The position numbers were made by a program, and so were the translations under genes. From the NCBI GenBank assembly GCA_026389055.1, contig JAPLIO010000068.1, positions 1 to 10,311 of the forward strand: a stretch of 10,311 nt of DNA. Reading direction: 5' to 3'. Source of the stretch: Candidatus Melainabacteria bacterium. GTDB taxonomy: Bacteria > Cyanobacteriota > Vampirovibrionia > Vampirovibrionales > JAJTHC01. The notes under the pieces are model-generated. The model had not been told where the DNA came from. It searched no databases and worked only from the letters and a program-made list of their open reading frames with translations. Below, piece by piece: positions 1 to 5,611 of the stretch (positions are counted from its first letter, which is position 1; every line of letters begins with the position of its first letter).

Positions 1-11
1 CTTTAAAGGAT

Positions 12-130
12 TCTTTGGTGGTTTAGTACGAGGAAAACACCCGTTCCCATCCCGAACACGGCCGTAAAGACTTTGTACAGCGACAATACTTAGCTCGAGA
101 GGGCTTGGGAAGATAGCTTTCTGCCAAGGT
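12..130 (+). rRNA. rrf: 5S ribosomal RNA
   Basis: This is the 5S RNA of the large ribosomal subunit. The two ends pair as the terminal helix I: bases 13-21 (CTTTGGTGG) pair with 121-129 (CTGCCAAGG) over nine positions if G-U pairs are allowed. The stretch at 43-60 reads CGTTCCCATCCCGAACAC, the most conserved part of bacterial 5S RNA (the helix III and loop B/C region with CCGAAC). The length of about 117-119 nt is normal. A strong intrinsic terminator follows directly, so this is probably the last gene of a 16S-23S-5S operon whose start lies left of the window. The exact ends are inferred from the helix and could be off by one or two bases. Confidence 0.93.
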
Positions 131-140
131 TTATATTTTG

Positions 141-187
141 AAACTCCCCCAACTGTCCGCAAGGCTAGTTGGGGGAGTTTTTGTTTT
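141..187 (+). terminator. Intrinsic terminator of the rRNA operon
   Basis: A perfect 14-bp inverted repeat, 141-154 (AAACTCCCCCAACT) with 167-180 (AGTTGGGGGAGTTT), has a 12-nt loop and is followed by TTGTTTTG. It starts 11 bases after the 5S gene, the expected place for the end of a ribosomal RNA transcript. The A-run before the C-run also gives it some activity potential on the minus strand. Confidence 0.93.
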
Positions 188-295
188 GGGGATGGGGGGA
201 GGCGGATAATGATCAAAATGCTTATCTTGTAGACCGATGAGGCGTTAGAGTTACCTCCTTTCTTGACTTGATGACGTATCTTTGAGATTGTTAAG

Positions 296-304
296 TGGTA
301 TGAT
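296..304 (+). promoter_or_regulatory. Candidate extended -10 promoter of nadC
   Basis: TGGTATGAT matches the extended -10 form (TGn followed by a TATAAT-like hexamer, here TATGAT at 299-304). No good -35 box lies at the usual distance, which is common for extended -10 promoters. A TTGACT at 263-268 is too far away to pair with it. Transcription would start near 311, giving a leader of about 55 nt before nadC. The rest of the 188-367 gap shows no other clear signal. This call rests on motif matching only. Confidence 0.35.
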
Positions 305-367
305 TTTTATTTGTATCCACCCACTTTTTTTAGAATGTTTTTTAGTTTAGAAGGGACACTTCTTTAG

Positions 368-1222
368 ATGATGGCACTAATACCCCTACAACTTGAAAGT
401 CTTGTAACTCAAGCTCTGCTTGAAGATTTAGCTCAAGGAGATCCCACCAGCGAAGCCTTGGTCTTACTCATGCCCAACCCCGAAACGGTTGTTACGTTGG
501 CGGTTCGTAGTCGTCAGCTTTGTGTGGTTTCGGGGTTAGAAGTGGCTGAAGCATTGTGCCAAAAGGTAGATACTGCCTTGGTTTTCACCCTGCACGTTCA
601 AAACGGTACGGTGGTAGATGCTAAACAAACCATAGCAACCATCAGTGGAACGTTACCTTCTATTTTGCGGGTGGAACGCACGTTGCTCAATTTCCTTCAG
701 CATTTATGCGGGATTGCCACCACCACTTGGGGCTTTGTTCAGCGGGTTGAACATACGGGTTGCCGAATTACGCATACCCGTAAAACCACGCCATTGTTGC
801 GTTTGGTTGAACAACAGGCGGTGTTGGATGGCGGGGGGCATGTGCATCGGTATAATTTGGGTGCGGCTGCTATGTTGAAAGATAATATTTTGCAGGCTAG
901 CGGGTGTAGCATGGCGGAATTGGCGAAAGCTGTGCGTCGGCGGTTACCGCATACGGCGAAGTTGGAAATTGAGGCGGATACCGTAGACCAAGTTTCTGAA
1001 GCGATTGAAGCGGGTGCGGATGTGATTTTGCTGGATAATATGACGATTGACGAAATTCAGCAGGCGATTGCGTTGATTGCAGGACGAGCGATTGTGGAGG
1101 TTTCTGGTGGGATTACGTTGGCCAATGTTCGGGCTTATGCTCAGCTGGGCGTGGATGTGATTTCCACCAGCCAAATCACCCTCGGTGCTACCCCTATTGA
1201 TATTGGGTTAGATGTGGTTTAG
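368..1222 (+). CDS. nadC: Nicotinate-nucleotide pyrophosphorylase (quinolinate phosphoribosyltransferase)
   Basis: This cytosolic enzyme turns quinolinate and PRPP into nicotinate mononucleotide, CO2 and pyrophosphate, the third step of de novo NAD synthesis. The 284 residues match the usual family length. The N-terminal domain carries LLEDLAQGDPTSEA (17-30) and ERTLLNFLQHLCGIATTT (103-120). The alpha/beta barrel carries the substrate-binding THTRKTTP (136-142), GGGHVHR (155-161), LKDN (170-173), EIEAD (200-204), ILLDN (220-224) and EVSGGI (244-249), then GVDVIS (261-266). These blocks appear in family order with no gap. The start is a double ATG at 368 and 371, with AGAAGGGA (350-357) as a possible ribosome site about 10 bases upstream; either ATG could be used. 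No nadA or nadB is in the window. The gene faces surE and ends 28 bases before a repeat element. The identification is firm. Confidence 0.95.
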   Translation: MMALIPLQLESLVTQALLEDLAQGDPTSEALVLLMPNPETVVTLAVRSRQLCVVSGLEVAEALCQKVDTALVFTLHVQNGTVVDAKQTIATISGTLPSILRVERTLLNFLQHLCGIATTTWGFVQRVEHTGCRITHTRKTTPLLRLVEQQAVLDGGGHVHRYNLGAAAMLKDNILQASGCSMAELAKAVRRRLPHTAKLEIEADTVDQVSEAIEAGADVILLDNMTIDEIQQAIALIAGRAIVEVSGGITLANVRAYAQLGVDVISTSQITLGATPIDIGLDVV

Positions 1223-1341
1223 GGTTTTTAGGAAAAGTTTTATTGGTTTAATACCAATTGACAATTTAAATAGCGTAAGCGTTCAAACCAACCAGTAGGA
1301 ACGACCATCGCATTTGCTCTGCAGCTGCCGATGCGTTCCGT

Positions 1342-1403
1342 CCACCGAAGGGGCAAAAAGAGCATCCCGCCGTCAATGCCCTTCTGGTGGCATAGGCGGG
1401 TGG
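1342..1403. other. Structured stem-loop inside repeat copy 1
   Basis: Two competing hairpins are visible. CCACCGAAGGGGCA (1342-1355) pairs with TGCCCTTCTGGTGG (1377-1390) with single-base bulges. Alternatively CCCGCC (1366-1371) pairs with GGCGGG (1395-1400), with ATGCC/GGCAT (1376-1380/1389-1393) extending it inward. The second is soon followed by a short T-run (1405-1409), so it might act as a weak terminator for nadC. The role is inferred; only the pairing is seen. Confidence 0.4.
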
Positions 1404-1409
1404 CTTTTT

Positions 1410-1476
1410 GGGGGGATTTTAGGGGGGGTACCCCCTGAATTTGTGGGGGGTGTCGGGGGGTGCCCAAACAGGCACC
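1410..1476 (+). other. G-run tract with quadruplex potential and small hairpins
   Basis: Four runs of at least six G lie on the plus strand at 1410-1415, 1422-1428, 1445-1450 and 1455-1460, separated by 6, 16 and 4 bases. The second run overlaps the perfect palindrome GGGGGTACCCCC (1424-1435). A 6-bp hairpin, GGTGCC (1459-1464) with GGCACC (1471-1476), follows. Nothing else in the window resembles this. It could form a G-quadruplex in DNA or RNA and block polymerase between the converging genes. That function is inference. Confidence 0.45.
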
Positions 1477-1483
1477 TCCTGAC

Positions 1484-1600
1484 AAACCAGCCAGCTAAAG
1501 ACGTAAACGACAATCGATGAAAGCACGCTATTTAATCTGTGAATTGGTTTAACATGCATTCAAAGACTGAATGTCGTTTTGGTCTTTAGCTGGTTGGTTT
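1484..1600. repeat. Inner inverted repeat of copy 1
   Basis: Bases 1484-1512 and the reverse complement of 1572-1600 agree at 26 of 29 positions; both begin AAACCARCCAGCTAAAGAC and end AAACGACA. The 59-nt spacer holds the internal extra copy of the element end (about 1528-1552). The right arm overlaps the inner part of the 3' terminal repeat (1590-1600). A transcript reading through from either side would fold into a long hairpin, so this arm may help stop both nadC and surE transcription. No T-run adjoins it closely. Confidence 0.6.
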
Positions 1601-1633
1601 GAATTTTTACGCTATTCAATCTGTTAATCGGTA

Positions 1634-2428
1634 TTATATAATGGTGTTATTATGGTTGCCATTTTCGTTCTGCAATTGCCGTAAGGAATCCAACGCCTTC
1701 GGGTTGCATAAGTTCACGTGCAAAGGGGTTAAGGTTACATAATTACACCGAATCGCCTCAACATCCACATCTTCACTGCTACCGTGGGCAACCAATTCCC
1801 CTGCCAACCAGTAGTAAGTTACCCCTCGAGGGTCTTGCCGTTGCTCGTAGGAATCTATGTACATACGCTTACCCAGTTCACATACCTTCACGCCACAAAA
1901 ATCTGCCAATGGCACGGCAGGGGTGTTGATGTTTAAAACCGTATCAGGCGGAACAGGTAAGGCTAAAAGCTTTTCTAAATTTTCGGCAATAAACGTGGCA
2001 GATGGATGAAAATTAGCCCCCGCCACATGCCCATTCAGTAACGAAACAGCTATTGAAGGCTTCCCAAATAACGAACCTTCCAGTGCAGCGGAAACCGTGC
2101 CTGAATAAACCACGTCTCTGCCCAAGTTGGGCCCGTGGTTGATACCCGAAATAACCACATCAATAGGGGCGGTAAGTAGCTTGCTTAGGGCTAGTTTAAC
2201 GCAATCACTGGGGGTGCCTGAAACGGCGTAGGAGGCTTTAACAGGATGTTCTAACGGGAATTCATCAATCCGTAAGGGGGTGTTTAGGGTTAGGGCATGC
2301 CCCATCGCACTTTGTTCCCTAGCAGGGGCTACCACATACACATCATGCAGGGGGGCAAGGTGTTTAATGAGTGTTTGAATGCCTTTGGCTTGAATGCCAT
2401 CGTCGTTAGAAATAAGAATACTAATCAT
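1634..2428 (-). CDS. surE: 5'/3'-nucleotidase SurE
   Basis: SurE is a metal-dependent phosphatase that releases phosphate from nucleoside monophosphates, linked in other bacteria to stationary-phase survival. The 264 residues carry the family blocks in order: ILISNDDGI (4-12), VVAPAREQSAMG (32-43), SGTPSDCVKLAL (70-81) and VVISGINHGPNLGRDVVYSG (91-110). The metal ligands expected from the E. coli enzyme (two Asp, one Ser, one Asn) are present as D9, D10, S40 and N97. The start ATG (2426-2428) has AAAGGA about 10 bases upstream on this strand. The last residues (NHNNTII) look like an add-on past the normal fold, and the stop codon TAA (1634-1636) includes the terminal base of the neighbouring repeat element. 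The original 3' end may therefore have been replaced when the element inserted. The gene is divergent from the sppA cluster. Confidence 0.94.
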   Translation of the reverse strand: MISILISNDDGIQAKGIQTLIKHLAPLHDVYVVAPAREQSAMGHALTLNTPLRIDEFPLEHPVKASYAVSGTPSDCVKLALSKLLTAPIDVVISGINHGPNLGRDVVYSGTVSAALEGSLFGKPSIAVSLLNGHVAGANFHPSATFIAENLEKLLALPVPPDTVLNINTPAVPLADFCGVKVCELGKRMYIDSYEQRQDPRGVTYYWLAGELVAHGSSEDVDVEAIRCNYVTLTPLHVNLCNPKALDSLRQLQNENGNHNNTII

Positions 2429-2466
2429 AGAAATGGGTTCCTTTAAACTGAACGTTTGATTCTTTC

Positions 2467-2472
2467 AGTATA
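2467..2472 (-). promoter_or_regulatory. Candidate -10 box of surE
   Basis: On the minus strand the bases read TATACT, 39 bases from the surE ATG, with no recognisable TTGACA-like -35 box at 16-18 bp. The divergent gap 2429-2639 must also hold the promoter for the plus-strand cluster. The best -10 candidate there is TAGAAT at 2564-2569, which likewise lacks a good partner. Both calls rest on short motifs. Confidence 0.3.
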
Positions 2473-2639
2473 CCGTTAAAATTAGTAACTTCTTGGTTTT
2501 TTCCTCTTCAAGGGGGAGAACATTGCGTGGGCTATTTTCCAATCACTTTAAAATATGGTAGAGTAGAATCATCGCCTTACAATTGTTTTTAAAATGATTA
2601 TTCCTGATTTTAACTCGTAATTAGAAAGCCCCATGCCTT

Positions 2640-3890
2640 ATGATGATGCCTTTTACTAAAGATGACCACGCGGATTTACCTGAAGATTTACGCCCCACCA
2701 AACGCCCAGCTTATTCGCCTTCGGGGCAACCCGTGCAACCTTCCTTGTTTGGGAAGTTGTTATTAGGCTTGGTTGCTTTAAGCGTGGTGGTTGGCTTTAT
2801 AGCCCCCCTGTTGCAACCTAATCATGGTAAAACAGAAGGGACTGTAGATGCGACCGCTTTAAAAAACGATGTGGATAAATTAAAAGCCTTAAAAGGGGCG
2901 ATGAAAGCCGTAAAAGAAGACCATTTAGCGTTAATTCGGCTAGATGGGGCGATTGATTCTTCCGCCAGCGAAGGGGGTATTTTTGCCGAAGAGGCAGGAG
3001 CCCAACAAGTGCGTAAAGCCTTAGATGCCGCCGCCAAAGACGATAAAGTAAAAGGCGTTTTACTGATTGTTAATTCCCCTGGGGGTACGGTGGGTATGTC
3101 TCAAGAATTAAACTATGCCGTTAAACGGTTAAAGAAAACCAAGCCCGTTGTGGTTAGTGTAACGGATATGTGTGCTTCGGGTGGGTATTATACTGCGGTA
3201 GCGGCAGATAAAATTGTCGTTAATGAAGGCTCTTTGATTGGCTCAATTGGGGTGATTATTCACGCAACTAACATGAAACGCCTGTTAAGCGATAAATTGG
3301 GCATTGATGACATGACCATTAAAAGTGGGAAATTCAAAGATATTTTAAGCCAAAGTCGCCCTATGCGTGAAGATGAACGGGTGCTATTGCAAAAATTGGT
3401 TGATGAATCTTATCAAGCGTTTTTAAGAACCGTTTTAGAAGGCAGGCTAGATAAAGTGGCTCCTGCTGAAAAAGCGGCGTTAGAAGCCCGCTTGCGAGCC
3501 TTTGCGGATGGACGGGTAACTAATGGGTCTGATGCGGTGAAGATTGGTATTGCTGATGAAGTGGGCGATTGGCATGATGCTAAGGAAACGCTCAACAAGC
3601 TAGCCTTGACGTTTTTTAACCTAAAAAGCGATACCAAACTGGAACTAGAACCATTTTCCACTAGCTCCGATAGTTTCCTCAGTTTATTAGGGCTTTCTTC
3701 TCAAGGTAATAGCCCTTCAGGCATGCTACAAACAGGTATTCTAGGTAAATTGGGTGAACTACTTTCGCAAAAGCCTTCGGCGGAATCTGCTGTGGCTTTG
3801 CAGGCAGTGTTAGCCCAACAAGCCAACACCATGCCCAGTGCTTCTTTTGTGCAGAACCACACCAATCAACCGCTTTGGTTCTACCAATAG
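2640..3890 (+). CDS. sppA: S49-family membrane peptidase, SppA-like (signal peptide peptidase)
   Basis: SppA-type Ser/Lys peptidases sit at the cytoplasmic membrane and degrade signal peptides or other membrane-linked peptides. After a charged cytosolic N-terminus (1-35), one hydrophobic anchor spans about 39-58. The protease domain follows: LALIRLDGAI (96-105), VKGVLLIVNSPGGTVG (137-152) for the oxyanion region, CASGGYY (178-184) with nucleophile Ser180, GSLIGSIGVI (197-206), and KSGKFKD (228-234), which should supply the catalytic Lys about 50 residues after the Ser, as in the short single-domain SppA proteins of Bacillus and archaea. The C-terminal 85 residues are Ser/Gln/Ala-rich with no motif I recognise. 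At 416 residues it is longer than the short SppA form (about 300-340) because of this tail. The start is a triple ATG (2640-2648) without a clear ribosome site. It leads the cluster with the Yip1 and M48 genes, 16 bases before the next start. Confidence 0.85.
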   Translation: MMMPFTKDDHADLPEDLRPTKRPAYSPSGQPVQPSLFGKLLLGLVALSVVVGFIAPLLQPNHGKTEGTVDATALKNDVDKLKALKGAMKAVKEDHLALIRLDGAIDSSASEGGIFAEEAGAQQVRKALDAAAKDDKVKGVLLIVNSPGGTVGMSQELNYAVKRLKKTKPVVVSVTDMCASGGYYTAVAADKIVVNEGSLIGSIGVIIHATNMKRLLSDKLGIDDMTIKSGKFKDILSQSRPMREDERVLLQKLVDESYQAFLRTVLEGRLDKVAPAEKAALEARLRAFADGRVTNGSDAVKIGIADEVGDWHDAKETLNKLALTFFNLKSDTKLELEPFSTSSDSFLSLLGLSSQGNSPSGMLQTGILGKLGELLSQKPSAESAVALQAVLAQQANTMPSASFVQNHTNQPLWFYQ

Positions 3891-3906
3891 AAAGTAGGCA
3901 CTTGTT

Positions 3907-4554
3907 ATGATGATGATGAATTCTTCTATTGAACCCCAACAGCGGCAGGTGAAGCAATCGTTTTGGGAGGCTTGGTTTTCAGGTATTGAACAAACGTTGC
4001 TAAGCCCTCACGCTTTTTTTGAATCGGTCGTTGCCAATCATCAACAAGCTGATGATTGGGATACGCCCTTTGTTCGGCAGGGTTTGTTGTGTGTGTTGCT
4101 GGTTTCCTTTGTGGTTACTTTGCAGCCCTTGGTAACAGGGCATATGGATTTTAACGCCTTTGATGCCGTTTTACTCGCCATCGGAGCAGTCTTTGTGTGG
4201 GGCTTTCAAGCTCTATTAATTAGCATGTTCGGTTATGTGTTTCGGGGGCATGCTAAAGCTAATTCTTTATTAGCGTTATTTGGCTATGCGGGGTTACCTT
4301 CGCTATTTTACTTGCCTATCACCATTTTAAAAGTGCAGTTAGCCCCCTTTGGGTTTGGGTTTGTTTACCCCCTGTTAGCCTTGGGCTTATGGTTGTGGAG
4401 CACGTTTTTGTTTCTAAAAGCTTTAGCCGTTAGCTATGAATTGAATGCAGAACGCTTAATTGCACTAGGCTTTCTGCCTTTAATTGGGTTGATTTTATTA
4501 TTATTAGGCTTTGGTAACTTTTTTGAAGTTCTTGGCAAGGTCTTCTTCTCATAA
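3907..4554 (+). CDS. Yip1-family multi-pass membrane protein
   Basis: This is a 215-residue integral membrane protein with about five predicted helices (roughly 58-77, 86-110, 121-141, 150-172 and 184-203). An amphipathic N-terminal part contains FWEAWFSGIEQTLLSPHAFF (19-38). The pattern of an aromatic segment ending in SPxxFF before five helices is typical of bacterial Yip1 domain proteins. Their biochemical role is mostly unknown; the eukaryotic relatives act in vesicle membranes. The start is a run of four ATG codons (3907-3918); AAAGTAGG (3891-3898) lies eight bases before the first, which favours that one. The stop TAA shares its final A with the ATG of the M48 gene, so the two are probably translated together. 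Its place between two membrane proteases suggests a role in membrane-protein turnover or as a partner, but that is inference. Confidence 0.72.
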   Translation: MMMMNSSIEPQQRQVKQSFWEAWFSGIEQTLLSPHAFFESVVANHQQADDWDTPFVRQGLLCVLLVSFVVTLQPLVTGHMDFNAFDAVLLAIGAVFVWGFQALLISMFGYVFRGHAKANSLLALFGYAGLPSLFYLPITILKVQLAPFGFGFVYPLLALGLWLWSTFLFLKALAVSYELNAERLIALGFLPLIGLILLLLGFGNFFEVLGKVFFS

Positions 4555-5405
4555 TGATGATGATGACCAACCGTAAAGAAGGGTCTCCGTTTAGCCAGTT
4601 GCATAATGCTGAACAACTTTCTATGCCAGATGCTATTAACGTAACGCCAGAAAACCCCTTACTGGAACTATTCAAGTTTGTGGCGGGTTTTTCTGGCATT
4701 GTGTTGGTGTTGTATGCCATTTGTATGTATGGTGTGGCGGCGTTGGTGCCTTTCATTCCGCCCAAAGATGAAGGTATTTTCAGCCCGATTGCCCTTGAAT
4801 TTTTAAAAGGCAAGAAGACTAATCCTGATTTAGAAAAAGCATTACAACCTGATTTTGAGACCTTGCTACGCTCTGTGCCAGAAGTTTATCGGAAAGAATT
4901 ACCGTTAAAGCTTCATGTCATGGATGAAGATCAGCTCAATGCCTTTGCCATTCCGGGGGGTCATATTGTTACCTACACAGGGTTACTTAATACCTTTACG
5001 GGCAGAGACGAACGGTTGTTTGTGTTAGCCCATGAAGTAGGGCATTTTGCCAAACGCCACCATTTAAAAAAGTTGGGGCAGGGGCTTTCAGTTTATTTAT
5101 TGCTAATGCCTATTAACATTTTTACGCCTGAAGTGGGTAAGGCGTTTGGGCGTTTTGTGGAATTAGATATGGTGAAGCATTCTCAAGCTCAAGAGCTAGA
5201 GGCGGATTTATTTGCCTTGGAAACAATGCAAACCATGCACTTGGATTTAATGGCTCCTGTGCGGGTGTTTAAGCAGTTTAGAATTGCCAACCCCGATGAA
5301 GATAACCATAAGTGGGAGGCTTCTCACCCTACTTCTATTGAACGGATTGAACAGGTTCGGGCGTATTTAGTGGCTCATCCCACGGTGGGCGAAACGAAAC
5401 AGTAA
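4554..5405 (+). CDS. Membrane-anchored M48-family zinc metalloprotease
   Basis: The 283-residue protein has one N-terminal transmembrane helix (about 44-66) and then an M48 (Ste24/HtpX/Oma1-type) peptidase domain. The features in order are NAFAIPGGHIVTYTGLL (129-145), the zinc-binding HEVGH (160-164, ligands His160 and His164, catalytic Glu161), ELEAD (214-218) giving the third ligand Glu214 plus Asp218, and SHPTSIERI (258-266), the usual C-terminal block. With only one membrane helix before the active site it is closer to the YcaL/LoiP/Oma1-like group than to HtpX, which has more helices around the motif. No lipobox Cys is seen, so it should be membrane-anchored rather than a lipoprotein. 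It begins with four ATG codons and overlaps the upstream gene as TAATG; AAGG (4537-4540) is the only nearby ribosome-site-like sequence. A role in membrane-protein quality control is likely. The substrate is unknown. Confidence 0.88.
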   Translation: MMMMTNRKEGSPFSQLHNAEQLSMPDAINVTPENPLLELFKFVAGFSGIVLVLYAICMYGVAALVPFIPPKDEGIFSPIALEFLKGKKTNPDLEKALQPDFETLLRSVPEVYRKELPLKLHVMDEDQLNAFAIPGGHIVTYTGLLNTFTGRDERLFVLAHEVGHFAKRHHLKKLGQGLSVYLLLMPINIFTPEVGKAFGRFVELDMVKHSQAQELEADLFALETMQTMHLDLMAPVRVFKQFRIANPDEDNHKWEASHPTSIERIEQVRAYLVAHPTVGETKQ

Positions 5406-5412
5406 CCTAGTA

Positions 5413-5538
5413 ATACCGATTAAAAGTTAGCATAGCGTCATGTTGAGCGAATGCGAAACATCTCCTGTGTTTGCCTAAGGGGATTCTTTATGTTCACTCA
5501 GGATGACAAAACACGCTGTTCAATCTGTGAATCGGTAT
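5413..5538. repeat. MITE-like inverted-repeat element (copy 2, short form)
   Basis: The ends 5413-5437 and the reverse complement of 5514-5538 both begin ATACCGATT and end AGCG, agreeing at about 19 of 25 positions. The right end is nearly identical to the right ends of copy 1 (shared CAATCTGT and AATCGG). The interior is different: TCATGTTGAGCGAA (5438-5451) and TTCACTCAGGATGA (5493-5506) form an imperfect inverted repeat. It resembles the dispersed hairpins of the CATGCTGAGCG...CTCAGGATGAC kind found between genes in many bacteria. The element starts eight bases after the M48 stop and ends 16 bases before the -10 box of trpE. It encodes nothing and could serve as a hairpin barrier between the two transcription units. 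Confidence 0.72.
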
Positions 5539-5554
5539 AACACCATGTTCGATG

Positions 5555-5560
5555 TATAAT
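5555..5560 (+). promoter_or_regulatory. Candidate promoter of trpE (-10 TATAAT)
   Basis: A perfect TATAAT lies 51 bases before the trpE start. At a 17-bp spacing the -35 position (5532-5537, TCGGTA) falls inside the right end of repeat copy 2 and is a poor match, so an activator or a -10-dominated promoter is possible. Transcription would begin near 5567, giving a leader of about 45 nt. That leader has no Trp-codon leader peptide, no terminator/antiterminator pair and no T-box features, so classic attenuation is not apparent here. Confidence 0.45.
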
Positions 5561-5611
5561 AAGGGCACTATTTTACCCTGTATCTTTCAAAAAAGGTGAA
5601 ACTACACCACC

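Larger units (their letters stand above)
1251..1634. repeat. MITE-like non-coding element with 45-bp terminal inverted repeats (copy 1)
   Basis: The left end 1251-1295 (starting ATACCAATTGACA) and the reverse complement of the right end 1590-1634 (starting ATACCGATTAACA) match at about 37 of 45 positions, including a shared TTCAAACCAACCAG. A third end copy sits inside at about 1528-1552 as a direct repeat of the outer right end. This suggests nesting, or a duplication of the right end. The element fills nearly the whole 411-bp gap between the converging nadC and surE genes and has no credible open reading frame. A shorter relative lies at 5413-5538. The outer dinucleotide is TA at both ends, which resembles MITEs of Tc1/IS630-type transposons, but no transposase is present and the mobilising family is unknown. 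Confidence 0.7.

Noticed and set aside
1314..1520. Open reading frame of 68 codons in the nadC-surE gap
   Set aside because: Its translation is Gly-, Cys- and Arg-rich because of the G-runs, it lies wholly inside the inverted-repeat element, and it has no ribosome site or recognisable domain.
2633..2659. Eight-codon mini-frame starting at ATG 2633 and overlapping the sppA start
   Set aside because: It could be a leader peptide, but it has no ribosome site and no codon bias for any amino acid; chance overlap is more likely.
4430..4813. Long minus-strand reading frames across the Yip1/M48 junction
   Set aside because: They are antisense to two genes with clear family features and contain no domain; their length follows from the composition of the opposite strand.
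5438..5507. Possible CRISPR repeat or small RNA gene in the TCATGTTGAGCG hairpin
   Set aside because: Only one imperfect hairpin is present, with no repeat-spacer periodicity; it fits a dispersed intergenic palindrome better.
5561..5611. Possible trp attenuator or leader peptide before trpE
   Set aside because: The leader is about 45 nt with no Trp codons in a short frame; only a weak AGGG/CCCT pairing is present, and there is no terminator or T-box motif.
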